Of a DNA stretch of 64,000 nucleotides, positions 20,838 to 29,930 are shown piece after piece. The notes beneath the pieces were generated by a model, which saw only the letters and a program-made list of their open reading frames with translations, was not told the origin of the DNA and ran no database searches. Positions within the stretch are counted from its first letter, which is position 1. Each line of letters starts with the position of its first letter. The DNA lies in contig NZ_AP012332.1 of assembly GCF_001042655.1 (NCBI RefSeq), positions 1-64,000 on the forward strand, given 5' to 3'. This DNA is from Gardnerella vaginalis ATCC 14018 = JCM 11026 (lineage in GTDB: Bacteria; Actinomycetota; Actinomycetes; Actinomycetales; Bifidobacteriaceae). Made by a program: the position numbers and the translations under genes.

Positions 20838-21953
20838 TTAGTAAGGCGTTGCTGTGTATGCAGACATTTCTCTTAAGAATGGTATATTTGCCGAAACAAA
20901 CGGGTATACCCATTGCATAAGTATCATAATGCATATTAGGTAGATAATTAAGGAGAGAATTAATCTCACTGGAAGAATTCCAGGCTGTAGCCTCATGAGT
21001 CCGCCAAAGATGCTGAATTCAGGCTTTGGCTTTAGACCTGCTTTAATCTCGCGTCTTAATGGCCACTGCCATGCAATAGCTCCAGCAGCAAAGATAATCA
21101 AATAAACTATCAGCGCGCCAATCATAAGCGGAACAAGCGAATCGAGATGAGAGATCAAAGATTGTTGCTCGTTATTAACAAACTTAACTTTTCCGTTTTC
21201 ATCTAAAGTAGAAAGCTCTTTTGGAATACCGTCAGAAACTTTAGCCCAATAGTCAAGCTCTCCAAAGCTAACAAAGCGGAACTTAGGTGTAGAGAACTTA
21301 GGTTCGCATGTAATAATGGTGATCATGCGTTTCTTTGGCTCTTTACTATGGTTTATTGGATCTGGGTCAAGAACCTCAACCTGTTCTGGTCTAACAATCT
21401 TGTGAGTAATGTATTTGTAAACGAACCAATAATCTTTAGTTCGAAGAATAATAGAATCTCCCTTTTGGAACCTATCAACATCCGCAAGAGGCTGACCATA
21501 ACCATTGCGGTGACCAATAATTGTAATGTTTCCGATTTCTCCAGGCAACTCAGTTTTAGGATAATGACCTAATCCTCGACGATTAAGTATCTCCATATCT
21601 ACACCTTCAATAACATTACGCTCCCATTGATCACCGAAGCGTGGAATATAGATTCGTGCTAGAAGATCTCCATGTTTAACGCCCTGTAATTTAGGAGGAT
21701 TGTCTACTTGAGGAAGAGCAATTTTTGTTTTAGGACCAGCAGCAGGGTTTGTCCAAGAAACAGATTGACGTGTTTCAACTTGTATATGTTCAGCTTGTGC
21801 ACCCGTCCACCACATCTGCCAGACAATATACAGTGCACAAATAACAGCGAAAGAAATAAGAAGTTCTCCTACAACACCAACTGCTTGCCAGATAATACTG
21901 GTTTTGCCGTGTTTAGTTTCGCTACGTTCGTGCATATTGTTAGAACGCTTCAT
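20838..21953 (-). CDS. Class E sortase
   Basis: A membrane-bound transpeptidase of 371 residues. An N-terminal membrane helix (about residues 25-46) precedes the sortase domain with the catalytic His in IGHRNGYG, the Cys in MITIITCEP and an Arg in PKFRFVS. Two further membrane helices lie in the C-terminal third, an arrangement seen in class E sortases of bifidobacteria. The AAAGGAG site before the ATG supports the start. It lies 9 bases after the DUF881 gene. The housekeeping role would be to attach LPxTG/LAxTG proteins such as the one at 51795. Confidence 0.9.
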   Translation of the reverse strand: MKRSNNMHERSETKHGKTSIIWQAVGVVGELLISFAVICALYIVWQMWWTGAQAEHIQVETRQSVSWTNPAAGPKTKIALPQVDNPPKLQGVKHGDLLARIYIPRFGDQWERNVIEGVDMEILNRRGLGHYPKTELPGEIGNITIIGHRNGYGQPLADVDRFQKGDSIILRTKDYWFVYKYITHKIVRPEQVEVLDPDPINHSKEPKKRMITIITCEPKFSTPKFRFVSFGELDYWAKVSDGIPKELSTLDENGKVKFVNNEQQSLISHLDSLVPLMIGALIVYLIIFAAGAIAWQWPLRREIKAGLKPKPEFSIFGGLMRLQPGILPVRLILSLIIYLICIMILMQWVYPFVSANIPFLREMSAYTATPY

Positions 21954-21962
21954 GTTACTCCT

Positions 21963-22760
21963 TTATTGCCTGTTGGAATGGTGTTGTGGCGAAATATTAC
22001 TACTAATAAAATCGGCATCTTTTGGAACCGAAGCATATCGTAGCGGCTGTAAAAGTGCAGAAGATTCTGCGAATTTTAGATTACTCTTTTTTTCCACTTT
22101 CCATCCCAACCCAAAACCGCTGACATAGTCTTTATATGTTCGAATTGCTGGAGAGTCATCCAGCGCATCTACCATGTCTTCGATTGAGCCAATAGCAGAT
22201 ATTCTATACGGTGGCGAGTACTGATGACCTTGTAGCATAAGCACATTTCCGATACAAACAACAGCAGAATTGAATAGTATGCGTTGGTCTTGGATTGTTA
22301 TTGCCTCTGCTCCGCCTCTCCAAAGGGCATTTACCACCGCTTCTATGTCTTGTTGGTGTATTACGTAGTCATTTATGTTTGCGGAGCTTCCAGACCCGTT
22401 TACGGCTGTTTTCCACAGTGGTGAATCGTTTAGTGTAACACTAATTCCAGGTCCCTGTATTGCTGGGAGTATTGTGCTAGCACCAGTATCGTCGGAAGAA
22501 TCTGCATCATTTGTATTATTCGTTAAAGTTTTGTTTAGAAGATTTACCTGTGAATCTAGCTCTTTAACATCTTCTCTTAAGCTTTTTGCTCTTTGAGAAT
22601 TTCTTTCTACCATCTGACCGGTGTCTGATGTAACAAACGCTGTACGATTAATACGCAAGTTAGTAATAAATAAATATCCTGTAAAAGAGATAGCTAATGC
22701 CACAGCAATGCTTCCCAACAGCGATTTTTTAGCGCTGTGTTTACCTGTTTGTCTAGCCAT
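21963..22760 (-). CDS. DUF881 family protein
   Basis: A 265-residue protein with an N-terminal membrane helix (about residues 15-35), a coiled-coil segment (REDVKELDSQVNLLNKTL) and the DUF881 domain with GPGISVTLND and WRGGAEAITIQDQRI motifs. In actinobacteria and firmicutes DUF881 proteins lie beside division or sporulation genes such as crgA or ylxW/ylxX. The position here, between crgA and a sortase, is the conserved actinobacterial arrangement. Its biochemical role is not known. Confidence 0.9.
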   Translation of the reverse strand: MARQTGKHSAKKSLLGSIAVALAISFTGYLFITNLRINRTAFVTSDTGQMVERNSQRAKSLREDVKELDSQVNLLNKTLTNNTNDADSSDDTGASTILPAIQGPGISVTLNDSPLWKTAVNGSGSSANINDYVIHQQDIEAVVNALWRGGAEAITIQDQRILFNSAVVCIGNVLMLQGHQYSPPYRISAIGSIEDMVDALDDSPAIRTYKDYVSGFGLGWKVEKKSNLKFAESSALLQPLRYASVPKDADFISSNISPQHHSNRQ

Positions 22761-22836
22761 AGCATCCAGTCTTCTTATTGCGTTCGAGTGTAACTATTAT
22801 TATAGCGTGTAGCCGATTGATTGGAGAGTTACTGTT

Positions 22837-23238
22837 ATGGCTGACGAAGAATTAAACACATTGAATGCTGCTTCATCTGCCGATGCTGGCGAAGCAAAAG
22901 AATCTTCTAAAGAAGATTTGTATGGCGTGCCTATGGAGCAGGTTGAAGCTGTGCTGAATGCGACTGCGGACAAAGATTCTTTGTCTCCGCAGATACAGCG
23001 AATGATGAAGCGTCAAGAAGAAAATACTCGTAGAGTTGAAGAGTCAATTAAAGGAACAAAGGCTAATGCTGGTTGGTTTGTTCCGCTTTTCTGCACGCTT
23101 ATGATTGTTGGTTTGTTCTGGGCGGTTGTTTACTACCTGAATCCTTCTCTACCAATTCCTGGAATTGGAGCATTTAATCTTTTGATTGCAGCATGCTTGG
23201 TTATGGCTGGATTCTTAATGACAATGTGCTGGAGATAA
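22837..23238 (+). CDS. crgA: Cell division protein CrgA
   Basis: CrgA is a small septal protein that interacts with FtsZ and division PBPs in actinobacteria. The 133-residue protein has a charged N-terminal region of about 75 residues and two membrane helices (about residues 80-99 and 108-130) separated by the short external loop YLNPSLPIPGIG. The helices start with NAGWFVPLFC, typical of the family. It is divergent from the DUF881 gene, with a TTGGAGAG ribosome site. The N-terminal extension is longer than in mycobacteria. Confidence 0.93.
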   Translation: MADEELNTLNAASSADAGEAKESSKEDLYGVPMEQVEAVLNATADKDSLSPQIQRMMKRQEENTRRVEESIKGTKANAGWFVPLFCTLMIVGLFWAVVYYLNPSLPIPGIGAFNLLIAACLVMAGFLMTMCWR

Positions 23239-23266
23239 AAAGTTAATAGAACTTTTTAAATCTTGA

Positions 23267-23310
23267 TTAATGGCTGCGTGCATGAGTGCGCAGCCATTAA
23301 TTTATTTATT
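23267..23310. terminator. Bidirectional terminator between crgA and the methyltransferase gene
   Basis: TTAATGGCTGCG at 23267-23278 pairs perfectly with CGCAGCCATTAA at 23289-23300, followed by TTTATTTATT. It separates convergent genes and just reaches the end of the minus-strand gene. Confidence 0.88.
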
Positions 23311-24609
23311 GTATATTATCTGTTTATCTGTTACTTGACTTGCTCTAATAATTACGTGCTGGTTTTTACTATCCGTAGTAGCCAGAATTCTAGTTGTACC
23401 ACCATCTTTTAATTTAAGTTTTTTCTTCAAATCATTAACACTAATTGGAAAATTGTACGTGGCTATATTCGCGTACTCTAAGTCTGAAATAATTTGCTTG
23501 ATTTCTTTTTTATTCATGCTGCAGACTCCTTCTATTTTCCAAATTTTTCCAGGAAAATCAGAGTTACAATTTTCTGAAATAAAAATGTGGCTGTTGCTTG
23601 CGATTTGATAAACACCATATTTTTGTATTAAGAGATTGAAACATCCTGCTTTCATAATAGATGCGTTTGGCTCATAAACATATTTAGCTAAATTTCTCCA
23701 ATTTTCCATAACATTTGTGACATTATTTGAAATCTCGTAAGATTCTTCAACCTTGTGTAAAGACGAATCATATTTTGCGCAAAAAACAGTAATATTTTCA
23801 TTGTTAACGCAATGAATCTCAATAATGTTATGTAAATTTGCGTCCAATACTAAAAGTAATTCTTTGCATTCATTGTTGTGAGAAATTATGTGTACCTGAC
23901 TAACGTTTCCGTTAAAATCACATATAGCTTTTCTCCAATCAAGCATTGGGGATAGTTTTATAATCACAAATTTTGAAGCATCTAGCATCTGTGACTTTAG
24001 GTTTATAACATTCGGAGTGCAATCTTCTATAGCGTATGTTCTGGATCCTTTTTGGTCGCGTCTTGCGGGATCAATGTAAATAATGGTAGCTGAATTTACG
24101 TTATTTAATACTTCAGAGCTTGTGCAATTTACGCAATGAACATTTTTTAATCCCATTACAATCATATTGTGCTGGCTAATAGCAGATAATTCTTCTTGTT
24201 TTTCTGCGCAAATAGATTCACTGAATTCTTTGCTCATTATTGCGCAATCTACGCCAAATCCGCCAGTTAAATCAATTAGTGTAGTGTTAGACTTGTTTAA
24301 GTTATTATCTTTTATAAGATTATGAACTATCTGCGCCTTATATTGTGCGGTTGCTTGCGATGAACATTGTTCCATCGAAATGTGAGCTGGATATATTACT
24401 TGTTTATTCATATACCAATTAGGCAGTTTTGTTTTTGCAATCTGTTTTCCGCTTATTTGATTAACGGCAAATAAAACATTGATTTTGGGATTATTAGATG
24501 CTTTTAAAGCAGCATCTTCAGGGTTAGCATCTTGATTTTCCTTAATAAAATCAAGTGTTTCTTGGCTTTGTGGATTTAGATGTTTTGGATGATTGAATTT
24601 AGATTGCAT
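23302..24609 (-). CDS. Class I SAM-dependent methyltransferase, THUMP-like
   Basis: A 435-residue protein with a Rossmann-type methyltransferase core: motif I reads LIDLTGGFGVDCAIMS, and motif IV reads IYIDPARRDQKGSR, typical of the DPARR-containing family. The C-terminal part resembles the THUMP-like domain found in these proteins. An RNA substrate is plausible from the family but unproven. The gene is AT-rich, has a weak ribosome site, and lies between a terminator and a cluster of DnaA boxes. Confidence 0.8.
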   Translation of the reverse strand: MQSKFNHPKHLNPQSQETLDFIKENQDANPEDAALKASNNPKINVLFAVNQISGKQIAKTKLPNWYMNKQVIYPAHISMEQCSSQATAQYKAQIVHNLIKDNNLNKSNTTLIDLTGGFGVDCAIMSKEFSESICAEKQEELSAISQHNMIVMGLKNVHCVNCTSSEVLNNVNSATIIYIDPARRDQKGSRTYAIEDCTPNVINLKSQMLDASKFVIIKLSPMLDWRKAICDFNGNVSQVHIISHNNECKELLLVLDANLHNIIEIHCVNNENITVFCAKYDSSLHKVEESYEISNNVTNVMENWRNLAKYVYEPNASIMKAGCFNLLIQKYGVYQIASNSHIFISENCNSDFPGKIWKIEGVCSMNKKEIKQIISDLEYANIATYNFPISVNDLKKKLKLKDGGTTRILATTDSKNQHVIIRASQVTDKQIIYNK

Positions 24610-24649
24610 AATTTTATTTCTTATTAAGATTGGAGAAAATCACAATTTA

Positions 24650-24800
24650 TAAAAAATGTGGATAACTTTTATGCACTTGTTAACAGGTTTTAAAAGACTG
24701 AGTTATCAACGTTTGTGTACAACATTGTGGATAACGTGAGCAGATATTCCCATGTTATACCCAAGTTATCCACTTTTGTGTCCACAATTGTGGAGAACTA
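24650..24800. promoter_or_regulatory. Second cluster of DnaA boxes
   Basis: Two perfect boxes (TGTGGATAA at 24657-24665 and 24726-24734), one single-mismatch box (TTATCCACT at 24766-24774) and a perfect palindrome TCCACAATTGTGGA at 24781-24794 that contains one more near-match (TGTGGAGAA) are packed in 140 bp. The region lies between two minus-strand genes. It could titrate DnaA, regulate the flanking genes, or assist initiation. Confidence 0.75.
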
Positions 24801-24822
24801 CATACGTGTAATTTAAAGTTGA

Positions 24823-25524
24823 TTAGCATATACATAACATGCAAATAGATAGGAGCACAATAAGAATCAGTAAAGAATATATAGCAAAACGTTCATTAAA
24901 AGATGCTTTTTTAAGAATCGGATTATTAACTCCAAGCAAAGTAGCCAAAATTGTTCCAGTGATAAGACCACCAACATGAGCCTGCCAAGCAATATTTGGA
25001 ATAATAATAGGCATAGCTAGAGTTAAAGCAATCCATATCAAAGTTCCTCGAGTATTTTCACCGAGTCTCCATTGAGCTACAAGAAGTGCCCCTATAAGCC
25101 CCATAATTGCACCTGATGCACCATAAGCCGACAAGAACCAGTTTCCTGTAATTTTGCAGTAAAGTAGGGTTGCAACGCATCCTCCTAGTCCTGAAATGGC
25201 ATATAGGAAGAAGAACTTCCACCTGCCAAAGAATTTCTCTAATTCTATTCCGAGAGAATATAAGCAGAGCATGTTGAAAAATATGTGGCTAAATCCAGGA
25301 GAATGGACAAACATAGATGTAAACCAAGTCCAAATAGATTTTTTAATCAAAAATGGAGAAAATGCTGTATTCTCAATAAGTACTTGATACAAGTTTGGCG
25401 AAAAAGTATGAAGAATAATTTCAACAAGCCAAACAAACACACAAATATAAATGAGTGAATATGTAGCGCTTTTACAATTAATCTTAAAACGCCTAATAAT
25501 ATTTTTTACATCAAAATTGTTCAT
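24823..25524 (-). CDS. Rhomboid-family intramembrane serine protease
   Basis: A 233-residue membrane protein with six or seven helices. The catalytic Ser is in GASGAIMGLIGA (fourth core helix), the His in WQAHVGGLITG, and the preceding HIFFNMLCLYSLG carries the conserved HxxxN. Rhomboid proteases cut membrane-spanning substrates inside the bilayer. Actinobacterial genomes often carry a rhomboid gene near crgA, as here. The substrate is unknown. Confidence 0.93.
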   Translation of the reverse strand: MNNFDVKNIIRRFKINCKSATYSLIYICVFVWLVEIILHTFSPNLYQVLIENTAFSPFLIKKSIWTWFTSMFVHSPGFSHIFFNMLCLYSLGIELEKFFGRWKFFFLYAISGLGGCVATLLYCKITGNWFLSAYGASGAIMGLIGALLVAQWRLGENTRGTLIWIALTLAMPIIIPNIAWQAHVGGLITGTILATLLGVNNPILKKASFNERFAIYSLLILIVLLSICMLCIC

Positions 25525-25694
25525 AAAATAACATTATCTAATCGCATACACAAAGTTTAAATATTTGTAACCAATCTATATGATAAAAAAGATGCGAGTA
25601 TTGAAAAAAATCACTATGATAGTGAGTACGCGAGTGAAACTCGATATAAATTGTTGACTTGGACGAGCAGGTCAGCTTGACGAAAGGAGCCATC

Positions 25695-25907
25695 ATGGAG
25701 AACAGGTCCTCTGGCGGTTGGAAGTTCTTTGCACTGCTCTTTGGAGCACTGCTCGCAGGTATTGCAGCATTGTATGTATACAAGCAGCATAATCCTGATT
25801 ATGATCCATGGGAGCAGCCATGGGAGAACAGCTCTTCACCAATCGATTTAGGTGCTGAAAAAACAGATAAGGAAGAATCTGAAGTAGCTAAGCCAGTTGA
25901 GGCTTAG
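25695..25907 (+). CDS. Small conserved membrane protein (70 residues)
   Basis: The ATG at 25695 lies 5 bases after an AAAGGAGC ribosome site, so the gene is short: one membrane helix (WKFFALLFGALLAGIAALYV) near the N-terminus, then a hydrophilic tail with two PWE repeats and acidic residues. I do not recognise a named family, but good ribosome site, terminator and codon use indicate a real gene. It stands alone between divergent rhomboid and convergent glgP genes. Confidence 0.75.
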   Translation: MENRSSGGWKFFALLFGALLAGIAALYVYKQHNPDYDPWEQPWENSSSPIDLGAEKTDKEESEVAKPVEA

Positions 25908-25944
25908 ATAGAATTAAAATTCTTATACTCAGATTTTTAGCTAT

Positions 25945-26000
25945 ATAAGGTGTGAAGTTCTGCACTTATAGTGCATAGTTTCACACCTTATTTTTTTTTT
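25945..26000 (+). terminator. Terminator after the small membrane protein gene
   Basis: AAGGTGTGAA at 25947-25956 pairs with TTCACACCTT at 25980-25989, with an inner TGCAC/GTGCA stem, and a run of ten T follows. Confidence 0.93.
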
Positions 26001-26034
26001 ATTTTGATATTTATTTTTAATTATTTTTATAAAT

Positions 26035-26076
26035 AAAAAAGGCTGTGACCAACAAACGCTAGTCACAGCCTTTTTT
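26035..26076. terminator. Terminator of glgP (bidirectional)
   Basis: GGCTGTGAC at 26041-26049 pairs with GTCACAGCC at 26062-26070, flanked by A-run and T-run, so it can stop the minus-strand glgP transcript. Confidence 0.9.
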
Positions 26077-26108
26077 ATTAAAGCAATTTTTAAAATGCTT
26101 TTACATAA

Positions 26109-28592
26109 TTATTCAGCAGTTGGAAGAGCGCCAGTGTGCCAAATGCGATCGAGGTAATCTTCGATAGAGCGATCAGAAGAGAAGTAACCAGAGTTGGCTA
26201 CGTTCAAAACTGCCATGCGAGCCCACTTCATAGGATCGCGGTAAGTTTCCTCAATTTGAGCTTGAATATCCATGTAAGAGCTAAAGTCAGCCATTGCCAT
26301 GAAGTAATCGTGAGTAAGCCAATCATTAACGAGTGGCTCATACGCGCTCTTGTCACCATTGGAGAATGTGCCGTCAGCAACCATGTCTACAGCAGTCTTC
26401 AATCGAGGATCAGACTCGTAGTACTTGCGGGAGTCGCCGTGATCGTAGCCTTCAGCATAGAGCTTCTCAACCTCGTCAACAGTCATACCAAAGAGGAAGA
26501 AGTTCTCAGCGCCAACGCGTTCACGAATCTCAACGTTTGCACCGTCGAGAGTACCAACAGTCAAAGCACCGTTCAAAGCGAACTTCATGTTACCAGTACC
26601 GGAAGCTTCCTTACCGGCCTGAGAAATCTGCTCATCCAAATCGGTTGCAGGAATCAAGTTCATAGCAAGTTCAATGTTGTAGTTCTCTGGGAAGAACACT
26701 GCGAGCTTGCCCTTGCATGCTGGATCGTTGTTCACAACGCGAGCAACATTGTTGATGAGCTGAATCGTAAGCTTTGCCATAGCATAGCCTGGAGCGGACT
26801 TAGCGCCGAAGAACACGGTGCGTGGAAGCATCTTGTCTACGTCGATTGTGCCATTCTTGATTCCAGCGTATGTGGAGATAACCTGGAGGATCTTCATGGA
26901 CTGGCGCTTGTACTCGTGCAAACGCTTAACAATGGTGTTAAACATAGTGTCTGGGTTGATTTCAAAGCCATACTTGTGCTTTGCAAAATCAACAAAGGCA
27001 AGCTTATTCTGCTTCTTAACTTCAGCAAACTTCTTAACGAATGCTGGATCGTCAGCCAATGGCTTCAAACCTTCAAGAAGCTCCAAATCACCCTGCCATG
27101 CGTCAGTGCCCAAGCCCTCAGTAATAAGAGCAGACATGCGTGGGTTGCTCAAGCGCACGAAGCGACGAGGAGTTACGCCGTTAGTAACGTTCTTGAACTT
27201 ATCTGGGTAAACGTTGGAGAAGTCCTTCAAAGTGACATCCTTCAACAACTCAGAGTGAAGCTCAGCAACACCGTTAACATAAGAACCACCGTAGGTAGCC
27301 AAGTAAGCCATGCGAACTACAGCACCTTCGCCATTTTCGTCGGCGTCGGTAGCGATACGCATGCGCTCAACCTGATCCTCAGCAACGCCTTTACCGCGAA
27401 GCTCATTGCGGAACTGCTCGCTAATGCCTTGAATAATCTCAAGGTGGCGTGGCAAAAGTTCGCCAATAAGCTTTGCTGGCCAAACTTCCAAAGCTTCTGG
27501 AAGAAGCGTGTGGCAAGTGTAGTTGAAGGTCTTGGTGGTAATGCCCCAAGCGGTGTTCCAATCGTAGCCGTACTCGTCCATAAGAACGCGCATAAGCTCT
27601 GGAATACCGATAACTGGGTGAGTATCGTTCAACTGGAAGTTGATTTTGCTTGGGAAGGTGGTGAGATCCGGCTTATCCTGACCTGGATAGAATACGCGGA
27701 TAGCATCATGAATAGAAGCAGCTACGAAGAAGTACTGCTGCTCAAGACGCAAAGCCTTGCCTTCTGGAGTGGAATCTTCTGGGTAAAGAATCTTAGAAAT
27801 GTTTTCTGCTGCAACCTGTGGCTTAACAGCATCCAAGTACTCAGACTTGTTGAAGGTGAGCAAATCAAATTCGTCGTAAGACTTTGCAGTCCACAAGCGA
27901 AGAGTGTTTACGCGACCAGAGTTGTATCCTGGAACCATGTAATCAACTGGAACTGCGCGAACAGACCAAGCTGGTTTCCAAACGCGCTTACCGTTTTCTT
28001 CAACAACTTCGCCGCCGAAGTTAACGCGCTGATCTCGACCGTAATCGATGTGACCCCATGGCTCTTCGTTGCTAAGCCAGTAATCAGGGGTTTCTACCTG
28101 CTTACCATCTTCGTCGAAGCGCTGCTTAAAAATTCCGTAACGATACTGGATGCCGTAGCCAAATGCTGGCACGCCGATAGAGGCGAGCGAATCGATGAAG
28201 CAGGCTGCGAGACGACCCAAACCGCCGTTACCTAAACCTGGCTCATACTCAGCATCGATAACAGCTTTTGGATCGAAACCAAGCTTAGTTACAGCCTTGT
28301 TGAACTGGTCAGTAAGACCAGCGTTAAGCAAAGCGTTCTCAAGCTGCTTGCCCATCAAGAACTCTGCGCTCAAATAGCCCACAGCCTTGGTGTTGCCGTT
28401 AATCATGTCATGCTGGGTCTGCATCCAAGAGTCCATCAAGTGGCGACGGACCGCGGTAGCAGCGGCAACATACACATCAGCCGTAGTGGCCTGTTCTGGC
28501 GTGACACCTTGAGTGTACTTCAGATGTTCTTGAAGTTCTTTGGCAAATGTCGCCGCAGTTGTCTTGGCTTTCGGCGCGACGTGTTTAGTCAT
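26109..28592 (-). CDS. glgP: Glycogen/starch/maltodextrin phosphorylase
   Basis: A glycosyltransferase family 35 enzyme that releases glucose-1-phosphate from alpha-1,4-glucans. The 827-residue length is standard. The pyridoxal phosphate lysine lies in EASGTGNMKFALNG near residue 660, and the N-terminal KAVGYLSAEFLMG and RLAACFIDSLA blocks are typical. Codon use is biased and GC content higher than in neighbours, which suggests high expression. In Gardnerella, glycogen breakdown products are a main carbon source in the vaginal niche. An AAGGAGT ribosome site precedes the ATG. Confidence 0.97.
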   Translation of the reverse strand: MTKHVAPKAKTTAATFAKELQEHLKYTQGVTPEQATTADVYVAAATAVRRHLMDSWMQTQHDMINGNTKAVGYLSAEFLMGKQLENALLNAGLTDQFNKAVTKLGFDPKAVIDAEYEPGLGNGGLGRLAACFIDSLASIGVPAFGYGIQYRYGIFKQRFDEDGKQVETPDYWLSNEEPWGHIDYGRDQRVNFGGEVVEENGKRVWKPAWSVRAVPVDYMVPGYNSGRVNTLRLWTAKSYDEFDLLTFNKSEYLDAVKPQVAAENISKILYPEDSTPEGKALRLEQQYFFVAASIHDAIRVFYPGQDKPDLTTFPSKINFQLNDTHPVIGIPELMRVLMDEYGYDWNTAWGITTKTFNYTCHTLLPEALEVWPAKLIGELLPRHLEIIQGISEQFRNELRGKGVAEDQVERMRIATDADENGEGAVVRMAYLATYGGSYVNGVAELHSELLKDVTLKDFSNVYPDKFKNVTNGVTPRRFVRLSNPRMSALITEGLGTDAWQGDLELLEGLKPLADDPAFVKKFAEVKKQNKLAFVDFAKHKYGFEINPDTMFNTIVKRLHEYKRQSMKILQVISTYAGIKNGTIDVDKMLPRTVFFGAKSAPGYAMAKLTIQLINNVARVVNNDPACKGKLAVFFPENYNIELAMNLIPATDLDEQISQAGKEASGTGNMKFALNGALTVGTLDGANVEIRERVGAENFFLFGMTVDEVEKLYAEGYDHGDSRKYYESDPRLKTAVDMVADGTFSNGDKSAYEPLVNDWLTHDYFMAMADFSSYMDIQAQIEETYRDPMKWARMAVLNVANSGYFSSDRSIEDYLDRIWHTGALPTAE

Positions 28593-28868
28593 ATTTGACT
28601 CCTTGTGCCGTGAATAATATATTTACCTAAAATGTGCGAATAGCAACCCCTGATTATGTTGGTTGTAGCCGCGCCAAATTGCACTTAACAAGACGGTACG
28701 CGGCAATGCACACGTTTTCATTGTTGATGATATCACAACCCCAAACACTTATTAAGAATTATTCACAATATGACTTTTATTAAACTTTTATCTAGCTTTG
28801 ATTTAGCTTTAATAAAACGCTACTAAAAATACAGATAATAGTCATGTAATTCATGAGATAATTCAAAT

Positions 28869-29312
28869 ATGACAGTTATAAGAGAAAAAGATATAAATCG
28901 CGCTAAAGAATCATTTAAATTATGGGAAAATAAGGCGAAGGCGTATGTGAAATCTTTGCAAGATAAGGAAAATTTCACATGTATTAACAGCAAAACTCTT
29001 GAAGTTAGTAGAGATGATGAAGCAATGGCTGTTAGGTATTCTCTTTATGTTTTGGAATCAATAGCGCCTGGATTTGCTGTAGAGGTAAGAGTAGCGCCCT
29101 GGGGAGCTATAAAAATCCTAGAAGGTCCACAATCAGATCCACACAATCTAACGCCGCCTGATGTTATAGAACTAGACCCAGATGTTTGGTTGCGGCTTTC
29201 CTGTGGAATAACAAAATGGAATTACGAGCAGCAAATTGGCAACATAAGTGCAATTGGAGAGCGAGATAACCTAAGCAATCTGCTGCCCGAACTCACAAAA
29301 TCTCTTGCATGA
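28869..29312 (+). CDS. Sterol carrier family protein (bacterial SCP orthologue)
   Basis: A 147-residue protein resembling the SCP2-like family of actinobacteria, with the segments VEVRVAPWGAIKIL and PDVIELDPDVWLRLSCG characteristic of this group. Function is unproven; SCP2 folds bind hydrophobic ligands. A weak ribosome site precedes the ATG. The 276-bp gap upstream holds the glgP promoter region and shows no further gene. Assignment is by motif and size only. Confidence 0.72.
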   Translation: MTVIREKDINRAKESFKLWENKAKAYVKSLQDKENFTCINSKTLEVSRDDEAMAVRYSLYVLESIAPGFAVEVRVAPWGAIKILEGPQSDPHNLTPPDVIELDPDVWLRLSCGITKWNYEQQIGNISAIGERDNLSNLLPELTKSLA

Positions 29313-29366
29313 GAATAATTTAATTCAACAATTTAATTCAACAATTACTTGTTTATTATTTTTAAA

Positions 29367-29774
29367 TTACTTCTTATGCATAAAATTCGGCATAGGCATA
29401 GGAATATGGTGGTGGACCGTGCCAGAATTGCCGGACGATTTATCTTTGTTAGCTGCAGACGCAGCTGCTTCAGCAGCCCACTTAGCGTAATCGTCTAAAT
29501 CGTCATCGTTGCAAGGAACAGAATCGCACGAGTCTTGCTCTTCATTAGCGTCTTTAGAATCGCTATCATCAGCAAAATCAGACGAATCTTCTTCCTTATC
29601 AAGATAATCTTTAGATTCATCATAATTATCAGATTCAAACGGATCGAAGGATCCCTGACCAGGCTCGTGAGTATTAAGCTCCTTAGCAAGCTCGTCATAA
29701 TCCGTATCGGTCGTCAGGTATTTGAGCTTACGGGCAATTTTCTGTTGCTTTGCCTTCTGTCGTCCGCGGCCCAT
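29367..29774 (-). CDS. DUF3073 domain protein
   Basis: A 135-residue protein starting with the DUF3073 signature MGRGRQKAKQQKIARKLKYL, a basic segment seen in a small actinobacterial family, followed by a strongly acidic middle (Asp/Glu/Ser-rich, residues 45-105) and an Ala-rich end. Function is unknown; the basic head suggests nucleic acid contact. It is convergent with the SCP-like gene and divergent from trpS. Confidence 0.85.
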   Translation of the reverse strand: MGRGRQKAKQQKIARKLKYLTTDTDYDELAKELNTHEPGQGSFDPFESDNYDESKDYLDKEEDSSDFADDSDSKDANEEQDSCDSVPCNDDDLDDYAKWAAEAAASAANKDKSSGNSGTVHHHIPMPMPNFMHKK

Positions 29775-29930
29775 CTGACCCCCTCATATTTACCGAAACA
29801 ATCAATTCATCACACAAGAGCGTACCACTGTGCCGCAACCGAGTATATTGTCTGAGTGAACTTTTACCATAAAAGCCATATTTTTAGGCTTAAAAATCGC
29901 AAGAAAAATCGCGTGCGTAAGGAGTTAGAA

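Noticed and set aside
26136-28235. A 699-codon open frame antisense to glgP
   Set aside because: It mirrors the biased codon use of glgP, resembles no known protein, and has no ribosome site or promoter of its own.
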